Shown: positions 8,110 through 13,937 of the stretch, piece after piece
Layout: each line of letters opens with the position of its first letter
How positions within the stretch are numbered: position 1 is the first letter of the stretch
From: Bacteroidetes bacterium CG2_30_32_10
GTDB taxonomy: Bacteria > Bacteroidota > Bacteroidia > Bacteroidales > CG2-30-32-10
Assembly: GCA_001872995.1 (NCBI GenBank)
Contig: MNXO01000073.1
Location: 1 to 18,658, forward strand
Direction: 5' to 3'
Length of the DNA: 18,658 bases
Position numbers and translations under genes: made by a program
The notes under the pieces: model-generated
The model's database searches: none
The model's input: only the letters and a program-made list of their open reading frames with translations
Told to the model about the DNA's origin: nothing

Positions 8110-8724
8110 CTAAATTAGCATAAATAATATCATCATACAAAAAAGACCTAACAAAAAACCAACATAAACTTGAGTAGGTTTGTGTGCGTTGAGTTTTAAT
8201 CGCGAAAAACCAACAAAACCAGCTATCAATATAAATATAGCAATTAAAGGTATCATATTAACACCTAATCGTATCGAAATTCCCATTAAAGCACCAACAA
8301 TTCCGCCAATAGCTATTAAATGAGCACTTATCTTCCACCAAAAGTTGATTAATAATGCAAATAAAATTAATAGTATGCTGTTTAGCACAAATACATATAG
8401 AAGCGGAGGCAGGTATATTTCTTTGAAAAGATAAAAAAGGAAATAGTAAAAAACACCCGTCATCAAATAAGGAACCGTACGTTCTTCTTTAGTTTCCATT
8501 GCATAACTTTTAATGAAATTTTTTTTGAGCAAAAAAAACATAAAAGCAGCAGGAAAAATAATGCCCGAAATAAAAGCGATAGCAAGTATATATATTTTCG
8601 CTTGTATAGGAAGCATTAGCGAAACATAAGTATTGATGATAAATAATAAAATGATTAAGCCATAAAGCAGCATAAACAAAGGGTGAAAAAGAAAGGATAT
8701 TGTTTTGGCAATTTTGTTTTCCAT
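8110..8724 (-). CDS. PAP2-like integral membrane protein with degenerate active site
   Basis: A 204-residue protein with about six membrane segments. The order of motifs resembles the PAP2 lipid phosphatase fold but the catalytic residues are worn. 'METKEERTVPY' (about residues 76-86) stands where KxxxxxxRP is expected, 'KISAH' where PSGH is expected, and 'SRLKLNAHKPTQVYVG' where SRxxxxxHxxxD is expected. The last keeps S, R and H but has Q in place of the aspartate. From memory, homologues in Bacteroidetes keep the same 'RLKLNAH' signature, so this looks like a stable family and not recent decay. It could still bind undecaprenyl or other lipid phosphates. It is the first gene of the minus-strand series, with a TAnnTTTG box 23 bases upstream. 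Enzyme activity is doubtful. Confidence 0.7.
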   Translation of the reverse strand: MENKIAKTISFLFHPLFMLLYGLIILLFIINTYVSLMLPIQAKIYILAIAFISGIIFPAAFMFFLLKKNFIKSYAMETKEERTVPYLMTGVFYYFLFYLFKEIYLPPLLYVFVLNSILLILFALLINFWWKISAHLIAIGGIVGALMGISIRLGVNMIPLIAIFILIAGFVGFSRLKLNAHKPTQVYVGFLLGLFCMMILFMLI

Positions 8725-8747
8725 ATAACTATTTACTTTTTTTTGGA

Positions 8748-8755
8748 CAAAAGTA
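8748..8755 (-). promoter_or_regulatory. -7 box upstream of the minus-strand gene series
   Basis: The minus strand reads TACTTTTG, an exact TAnnTTTG match, 23 bases before the start codon of the PAP2-like gene. A well-spaced -33 TTTG is not evident; the nearest is 27 bases away at 8783-8786. If real, this could drive the series from 8724 down to 2922, since no other clear box is seen in those gaps. Confidence 0.4.
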
Positions 8756-8864
8756 ACATATTTTTTGTCAGTACTGCATTAACAAAACAAGCTAAAATAG
8801 TGTACTTTTAACCGGCAATAGGTTAATTTAAATTTGTTTGTTTTTTTTATTCAGAATTTCTTTC

Positions 8865-8872
8865 TACTTTAG
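8865..8872 (+). promoter_or_regulatory. Candidate -7 box of the TPR/SpoIIE gene
   Basis: TACTTTAG is a 7-of-8 match to TAnnTTTG and lies 34 bases before the preferred start codon at 8907. TTTG copies at 8833-8840 are 24 bases or more upstream, wider than the 20 seen elsewhere in this window. The box lies inside the longer reading frame that opens at 8838, which argues for the downstream start. Confidence 0.35.
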
Positions 8873-8906
8873 CTATTATTTGTATAAAAAATATACCATT
8901 GAAGGA

Positions 8907-11195
8907 ATGAAAAAAATAATCACTCTGTTTCTTTTATTAACATTTCTAATGCTTTGCATTGTGGGAAAATCACAAAGCACTACTACCCTGGAAAGTTTAG
9001 AAATAAAACTTAAAACATCCAAACAAGACACCAATAAAATAAACATTCTTAATAGCTTGTCAGAAAAAACAGAACACATTAATCCAAATCTTGCTTTAAA
9101 ATATGGAGAAGAAGCATTAAAATTGGCTGAAAAACTAATTTATAAAAAAGGAATTGCAGAAGCTTTTATCAACATTGGTTATTTTTATTACTATAAGGGT
9201 GAAACTACCAAAGCTTTAGACTTTTATAATAAAGCATTATCTTTGAGTATCAATATAAACAACAAGAATATTGAAGCTATTTCATTAAGAAAAATTGGGG
9301 TGGTGTATGACTCTCAAAGTGAATTTCCTAAAGCGCTCGATTATTATACAAGAGCATTAAAAATTAAAGAACAAACCAACGACAACTCTGAAATTGCAAC
9401 AATTTTATTAAATATTGGCGTTATATATCATAATTTAAAAAGATTTGATGAAGCATTAGAATACGAAAACAAAGCATTAAAACTATATATACAAACAAAC
9501 GAAAAAAGCTCTATTGCTAATGCATTTGCACGAATAGGAAATATTTTCAGCGACACATTGAATCCAGCCCAAGATTTGAAAATTGCAATGGACTATTATG
9601 AAAAATCTTTAAAACTTTTCACAGAAGAAAATCACAAAAGAGGAATTGCGGTCATCTATTGCAATATTTCAGAAGTTTATACTGCCAAAAAAGAATATAA
9701 GAAAGCTTTGTCTTCACTTTTTAAAGCTTTACAAATGCGAAAAGAGTTAGGTGATAAAAATGGAATTTCAATTCTTCTGCTAAATATCGGGAGAATATAT
9801 AAAAGTACTCACGATTACCAAAATGCTGAAGCTTATATTTTACAAAGCCTTGCGATAGCTAAAGAAATAAATTTTCTTGAAATAATTCTTGGCGATTATA
9901 ACATTTTATCAAGTATTTATGCTGAAATCAATGATTTTAAAAAAGCTTATAATTATCAATTGCTTTTAAGTCAAGCAAAAGAAAGTATTTACAATAAGGA
10001 AAGTAGCAAACAGATATTTGAAATGAAAACCAAATATGAAACTGAAAAAAAAGAAAAAGAAATTGTACTTCTCAATAAAGACAAAGAAATAAAAGATATT
10101 GCCTACCACGAAAAATTAAAAAAACAAAGAATCATTTTACTTTCATTTATAATTGGTTTTATTATCATTTCAGGATTTCTACTATTGTTGTTTAGGTTGT
10201 ACCAACAAAAAAAAGCTGCCAATGTTTTGCTTGCTCAGCAAAAAGAGGAAATTATGGAAAAAAACGAAGCGCTCAACCAGCAAAAGGAAGAAATTACTGC
10301 CCAAAGAGACGAAATATCCCAACAACGTGATAATTTAGAAATTCTTAATAAAGAATTGCAACAACAAAAAGAAGAAATCATAACTCAAAGAGACGAAATT
10401 GAAATACAAAAAGATATAATTGAAAAGAAAAACATCCATATCACCGATAGTATTCGTTATGCTAAGCGAATACAACAAGCAATACTACCCCCCAAAGAAC
10501 TTATAGCCAAACTTATTCCCGATTCATTTATTTTATTTAAACCTAAAGATATTGTAAGTGGCGATTTTTATTGGTTTGATTGGAAAGGAGATAATAAAGT
10601 TTATTTTGCCGCCGTAGATTGTACTGGACATGGCGTTCCAGGTGCATTGATGAGCATACATAGCTTTAATTTGCTGGATAAAGCATTAAATGAGCATCAT
10701 ATCGAAAAACCCTCTGAAATAATTGATTTTGTTAATACAAACATACAAAAAACATTACAACAAAAAAATGACTTTTATACCATTAAAGATGGAATGGATA
10801 TAGCTCTTTGTTGCATTGATAAAGCAAAAAATACACTTGAATATGCGGGAGTATATAATTCTTTATACCTTTATAGAAAGAACATACTTACAGAATATAA
10901 AGCAGATAGACATTCTATCGGAGAACCATTTGATGAAAAGTTTAAAGGATACAATAACCATATTATACCTTTAGAAACTAACGATGCTTTGTATGTTTTT
11001 ACAGATGGTTTTGCCGACCAATTTGGTGGCACCCATAAACAAAAGTTTTTAATAAAACGATTTAAAGAAATGTTACAAACACAGCATCAATTGCCAATGG
11101 TAGAGCAAAAATTTAATCTGGCAGCGATTTTTGATGAATGGAAAGGCGACAATAATCAAATAGATGATGTTTTAATAATTGGCGTAAGAATTTGA
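8907..11195 (+). CDS. TPR-coiled-coil SpoIIE/PP2C-type serine phosphatase signalling protein
   Basis: A 762-residue sensor-type protein. In order it has a signal peptide (MKKIITLFLLLTF..., ending near 'GKSQS'), about seven periplasmic TPR repeats (roughly residues 60-370), one membrane helix (about 408-429), a glutamine/glutamate-rich coiled coil built on 'QQKEEI..QRDEI' units (about 435-510), and a cytoplasmic SpoIIE domain from 'AKRIQQAILPP'. The metal-binding aspartates of a PP2C-type phosphatase are all present: D553 (SGDFYW), D571 (DCTGHGVPG), D700 (FTDGFAD) and D753/D754 (IDDV). The likely role is to dephosphorylate a protein such as an anti-sigma-factor antagonist in response to an envelope cue; no such partner gene is adjacent. 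Start: the frame opens at 8838, but the signal peptide starts at ATG 8907 just after a GAAGGA stretch (8901-8906), and a promoter-like box lies between the two, so 8907 is preferred. Confidence 0.92.
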   Translation: MKKIITLFLLLTFLMLCIVGKSQSTTTLESLEIKLKTSKQDTNKINILNSLSEKTEHINPNLALKYGEEALKLAEKLIYKKGIAEAFINIGYFYYYKGETTKALDFYNKALSLSININNKNIEAISLRKIGVVYDSQSEFPKALDYYTRALKIKEQTNDNSEIATILLNIGVIYHNLKRFDEALEYENKALKLYIQTNEKSSIANAFARIGNIFSDTLNPAQDLKIAMDYYEKSLKLFTEENHKRGIAVIYCNISEVYTAKKEYKKALSSLFKALQMRKELGDKNGISILLLNIGRIYKSTHDYQNAEAYILQSLAIAKEINFLEIILGDYNILSSIYAEINDFKKAYNYQLLLSQAKESIYNKESSKQIFEMKTKYETEKKEKEIVLLNKDKEIKDIAYHEKLKKQRIILLSFIIGFIIISGFLLLLFRLYQQKKAANVLLAQQKEEIMEKNEALNQQKEEITAQRDEISQQRDNLEILNKELQQQKEEIITQRDEIEIQKDIIEKKNIHITDSIRYAKRIQQAILPPKELIAKLIPDSFILFKPKDIVSGDFYWFDWKGDNKVYFAAVDCTGHGVPGALMSIHSFNLLDKALNEHHIEKPSEIIDFVNTNIQKTLQQKNDFYTIKDGMDIALCCIDKAKNTLEYAGVYNSLYLYRKNILTEYKADRHSIGEPFDEKFKGYNNHIIPLETNDALYVFTDGFADQFGGTHKQKFLIKRFKEMLQTQHQLPMVEQKFNLAAIFDEWKGDNNQIDDVLIIGVRI

Positions 11196-11282
11196 TAAAA
11201 CATTAGCTATCAAACTTAAAAGCAAAAACTAATTTTAATTTTAAAAAACTACATATTTTTTTAGTTATAATAAAAAAATGTG

Positions 11283-11290
11283 TATCTTTG
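11283..11290 (+). promoter_or_regulatory. -7 promoter box of tRNA-Asp
   Basis: TATCTTTG, an exact TAnnTTTG match, lies 17 bases before the mature 5' end of the tRNA. The expected -33 position, about 18-20 bases upstream, holds a T-rich stretch ending in TTAG (11261-11264), so the -33 box is poor. Confidence 0.6.
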
Positions 11291-11307
11291 CCACACTTTT
11301 AGATAAT

Positions 11308-11381
11308 GGATCGGTAGTCCAGTTGGTTAGAATGCCGCCCTGTCACGGCGGAGGTCGCGGGTTCGAGTCCCGTCCGGTCCG
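11308..11381 (+). tRNA. tRNA-Asp (anticodon GTC)
   Basis: The 74-base gene folds into a full cloverleaf. The acceptor stem is GGATCGG (11308-11314) with CCGGTCC (11374-11380) and contains one G-T pair. The anticodon stem is CCGCC/GGCGG around the loop CTGTCAC, with anticodon GTC at 11342-11344. The T arm GCGGG-TTCGAGT-CCCGT is canonical. The discriminator base is G (11381), as expected for aspartate. CCA is not encoded. The D stem has a C-A mismatch at positions 12:23 (11319 with 11331). A terminator follows within two bases and a promoter box precedes it, so it is a single-gene unit. Confidence 0.97.
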
Positions 11382-11382
11382 C

Positions 11383-11414
11383 AAAAGAGGGAAACAATAA
11401 AGTTTCCCTCTTTT
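11383..11414 (+). terminator. Rho-independent terminator of tRNA-Asp
   Basis: A perfect 13-bp inverted repeat (AAAAGAGGGAAAC at 11383-11395 with GTTTCCCTCTTTT at 11402-11414) has a 6-base loop AATAAA and is followed by CTTTTA. It begins one base after the tRNA 3' end. Because the stem ends in A and T runs it may also slow transcription arriving from comEC on the other strand. Confidence 0.9.
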
Positions 11415-11441
11415 CTTTTATCTAATCCCTCTTTTCTTTTA
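11405..11441 (+). repeat. Duplicated terminator tail (16-bp direct repeat)
   Basis: TCCCTCTTTTCTTTTA occurs at 11405-11420 and again at 11426-11441, exact over 16 bases with a 21-base period. The first copy is the 3' arm and T-tract of the tRNA terminator. The second copy has no matching 5' arm. Confidence 0.85.
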
Positions 11442-11470
11442 AAAACAGCATTTTATTTATTTGACATTCT

Positions 11471-11480
11471 TGTATCTTTG
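11471..11480 (+). promoter_or_regulatory. Orphan promoter-like box after tRNA-Asp
   Basis: TGTATCTTTG here repeats the ten bases at the tRNA-Asp promoter (11281-11290) and contains an exact TAnnTTTG. It points on the plus strand into the 3' end of comEC, where no plus-strand gene follows. TTGACA (11461-11466) is too close to serve as a -33 box. It could be a relic or drive an antisense RNA. Confidence 0.3.
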
Positions 11481-11487
11481 GTATTTC

Positions 11488-13614
11488 CTATATACTAATC
11501 ACAAAAGCGCCCGAATTATTAACTGCATAAGCTACAATATTTAATTGCTTGCATTCTTCGAGCCATTTGTTTGTTCGCCAAATTGCATTAGACGAATCGA
11601 TGATAATATGACTGAAACTGTATTGTTTAATAATTTCTTTGATTGTTACTTTTGCATTATTAGCAATAATCAGATAATCTGTTTTAAATTTTTCAGTATT
11701 TAAAAGTTGGCAATTTTTGTCATTAACAATAACAAAACGCTTATCATAGAATTGAATAAAGTTGTTTTTAATGAAAATTGGTTTGCTTTTGCTAAAATTA
11801 GATTGAAAAAAGGTACTATCGTAAAGGGTTACATAATTATTTTTGTTTATACCCAATGCACACCAGTTGTTTTTAATATGAAAAGCAATTTTCTGATCAT
11901 CTTTCAATAGTGCAGCATCAGATATAAGATAATCACTCGTTCCATCAATAAAATCGTAAACCGAATGATGGTTGATGCTATAAATTATGAATTTACGATT
12001 GTTTAAATGGTTGGTTTTATCAATTATATTGAATATGCTTATAAATATAGCTACAATGAGTGCAAGAAATATATACTTTTTTTGTTTGCTATAAAAGAAA
12101 GTAACTAATAACAGTATCATTGCAAAGATTAAAAACATTTCTGATTCTGTAATGCTTATATTTCTAGAAACGGCATAAGGCAAATGTTCAATAAATTTGA
12201 CTGTTTCGTTTAAGAGATATACCAAAACCGCCAATAATTTAGAAACCCAAGCCGAAATAACTGGAACAAAAGAAATAACATAGAAGCCCATTCCAACATA
12301 CATTATTAATGTTGTAAGGGGTATAATTATTAAGTTGGTAATTAAAAACATGTTTGGGAACTGGTGGAAGTAAAACATGGCAAGTGGTGCTGTAATTATT
12401 TGTGCTGCAAGAGAAACACTGATTAATGCCCAAGCCTTATCAAAAAGCCAATTATTGGTGTTATATAATTTATAAATACTTGGATAAATTGCCATTATAC
12501 CAATCACAGCCAAATAAGAAAGCTGAAAACCAACATATGTTATCAAGTAAGGATTGATAATTAGCAGAAAGAACAATGAAGCGGCAAGGGTATTAAACCC
12601 ATTTACCTTTCTACTGTATGCTTGCCCTAAAACAATAAATGTAAACATTGCAGTTGAACGGAGTACCGCAGCAGAAAAACCAGTAATAGCTGCGTAAAAC
12701 CAAATAAAACCAAGCAAAATGATTATTTTAAACAACTTGGCATATTTGTTTTTATCCATAAAAAAAAGCAAGTAATTAAGCAAGAGAAAAACCAATCCTA
12801 CATGCAAACCAGATACCGATAAAATGTGAACAGCTCCCGAACCAGAATAGGCATTTAATAAATCGGCATCAATTTTATCTCGACTACCAAGCAACATTGC
12901 TGAGGCAACTGCGTATTCATTCCCTTCGATATGGTTGTTTTTGAGAACATCTAATAATTTACTTTGCAAATAAATTGAATAGGATAGGATGGGATTTCCA
13001 TTATTATGTGCAAGCACTTTTAAATAACCCGATTTCAGATATGCTTGATGATAAATAGATTTGTTGGAAAGATATGTTTTATAATCAAATTCATTGGGAT
13101 TTTGTGGAGGCTTTACTTCAGTTATTTTAGTATTGATAAGCACTTCATCACCATATTGGAGCTGGCTAGCAAAACTATCTTTTGCGAAATACAACATCAC
13201 ATTTCCGTTTGCCTTTATCCATTGGTTGTTTTGTTGTATTGCGGAGACTTTGAGGGTAGAGCGGTATGAGTTTTCTCTTTCATTAATAGGTTCTGTTAAA
13301 GTGCCAATGATTACAGCGGATGAATCGCTGACAATATTTCCAATATGAGTTGTATCATATTTTTCGGTATTTTGTAGGGTCCATTCAAATCCCAATAAAA
13401 GAAGCGAAATACTGATGATAACGCCATGCAACCAACGGTATTTATAATTGCTAAACAATCGCGACCAGAAAACAAACGCGGAATAGATAAAAAACAGAGA
13501 AAGAGAAATGTACAAAGGAATATGAATTGCTACACCAAGCAGTATGGCAACAACAATTCCAATGATAAATGCTATCACTAAACGTACCATGGAAATTTGA
13601 TGCCAGTAGTTCAT
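11488..13614 (-). CDS. comEC: ComEC/Rec2-type DNA-uptake channel protein, lacking an intact nuclease-like domain
   Basis: Inner-membrane channel for single-stranded DNA in natural transformation. The protein has 708 residues: N-terminal membrane segments, a soluble OB-like DUF4131 region (about residues 85-205, ending with 'NPNEFDYKTYL' at 172-182), then the multi-spanning Competence domain with the hallmark 'HILSVSGLHVG' (263-273), 'SAAVLRSTAM' and 'YVGFQLSYLAVIG'. After the last membrane segment (about residue 530) comes a soluble tail of about 170 residues in the place of the metallo-beta-lactamase domain. It has no HxHxDH motif, although its end ('HIIIDSS.....W..EC') recalls the last part of that domain. 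The gene is alone and convergent with the TPR/SpoIIE gene and tRNA. No clear promoter box is seen upstream. Whether the host is transformable is unknown. Confidence 0.9.
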   Translation of the reverse strand: MNYWHQISMVRLVIAFIIGIVVAILLGVAIHIPLYISLSLFFIYSAFVFWSRLFSNYKYRWLHGVIISISLLLLGFEWTLQNTEKYDTTHIGNIVSDSSAVIIGTLTEPINERENSYRSTLKVSAIQQNNQWIKANGNVMLYFAKDSFASQLQYGDEVLINTKITEVKPPQNPNEFDYKTYLSNKSIYHQAYLKSGYLKVLAHNNGNPILSYSIYLQSKLLDVLKNNHIEGNEYAVASAMLLGSRDKIDADLLNAYSGSGAVHILSVSGLHVGLVFLLLNYLLFFMDKNKYAKLFKIIILLGFIWFYAAITGFSAAVLRSTAMFTFIVLGQAYSRKVNGFNTLAASLFFLLIINPYLITYVGFQLSYLAVIGIMAIYPSIYKLYNTNNWLFDKAWALISVSLAAQIITAPLAMFYFHQFPNMFLITNLIIIPLTTLIMYVGMGFYVISFVPVISAWVSKLLAVLVYLLNETVKFIEHLPYAVSRNISITESEMFLIFAMILLLVTFFYSKQKKYIFLALIVAIFISIFNIIDKTNHLNNRKFIIYSINHHSVYDFIDGTSDYLISDAALLKDDQKIAFHIKNNWCALGINKNNYVTLYDSTFFQSNFSKSKPIFIKNNFIQFYDKRFVIVNDKNCQLLNTEKFKTDYLIIANNAKVTIKEIIKQYSFSHIIIDSSNAIWRTNKWLEECKQLNIVAYAVNNSGAFVISI

Positions 13615-13702
13615 AAATCTTTATATTTTAATTGATAAAATTATAAAATAAATTGTGGATTAAAAATAAACTAATGGGTTAATTTTAAAAACTTTGCAAT
13701 GC

Positions 13703-13838
13703 GCAATGAACAGTGAGCAAAGTGCAATGAACGCATTTTCAAATTAGCACATTTTCACATTTTCAAATTATTGTCCAATCGTTTACCCTTTTTCAAATAA
13801 TCCCATTAGCAAATTACCATATCATCCCTTTTTCAAAT
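13703..13838. repeat. Cluster of short degenerate repeats
   Basis: Several overlapping families lie side by side. GCAATGAAC occurs at 13703-13711 and 13724-13732 (21-base period). CATTTTCAAATTA occurs at 13734-13746 and 13758-13770, with a partial copy CATTTTCA between (13750-13757). CCCTTTTTCAAAT occurs at 13786-13798 and 13826-13838. The core TTTTCAAAT is shared by the last two families. The tract looks like simple-sequence expansion and not a set of CRISPR repeats, since the spacing is irregular and the units are short. Confidence 0.75.
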
Positions 13839-13847
13839 GATTAATTA

Positions 13848-13879
13848 TTTGCAAATCATAAAAAAAAAGTGTACGTTTG
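13848..13879 (+). promoter_or_regulatory. Bacteroidetes-type promoter of the AsmA-like gene
   Basis: TTTG (-33, 13848-13851) is followed after exactly 20 bases by TACGTTTG (-7, 13872-13879), both full consensus matches. The start codon is 58 bases further on, leaving a 5' leader of about 50 bases. Confidence 0.75.
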
Positions 13880-13937
13880 TTACTGTTAATAAACATAAAT
13901 TTCAATTACTTTCACTCACATTAAAAATCACTATTAT

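Larger units (their letters stand above)
13615..13937. other. Gene-free divergent spacer, 323 bases
   Basis: This spacer separates the divergent comEC and AsmA-like genes. It holds the short repeats described separately (13703-13838) and the AsmA-side promoter (13848-13879). I find no plausible reading frame, RNA gene or terminator in it. Confidence 0.7.

Noticed and set aside
8838..8906. N-terminal extension of the TPR/SpoIIE protein
   Set aside because: It would place a 23-residue hydrophobic and aromatic stretch before a normal signal peptide and overlap a promoter-like box; the ATG at 8907 is the better start.
13094..13348. Plus-strand open frames of 74-84 codons at 13045-13348
   Set aside because: They lie opposite the soluble region of comEC, overlap each other and have no start signal or family features.
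13700..13840. CRISPR-like appearance of the spacer repeats
   Set aside because: Units are 9-13 bases, imperfect and irregularly spaced, and there are no cas genes.
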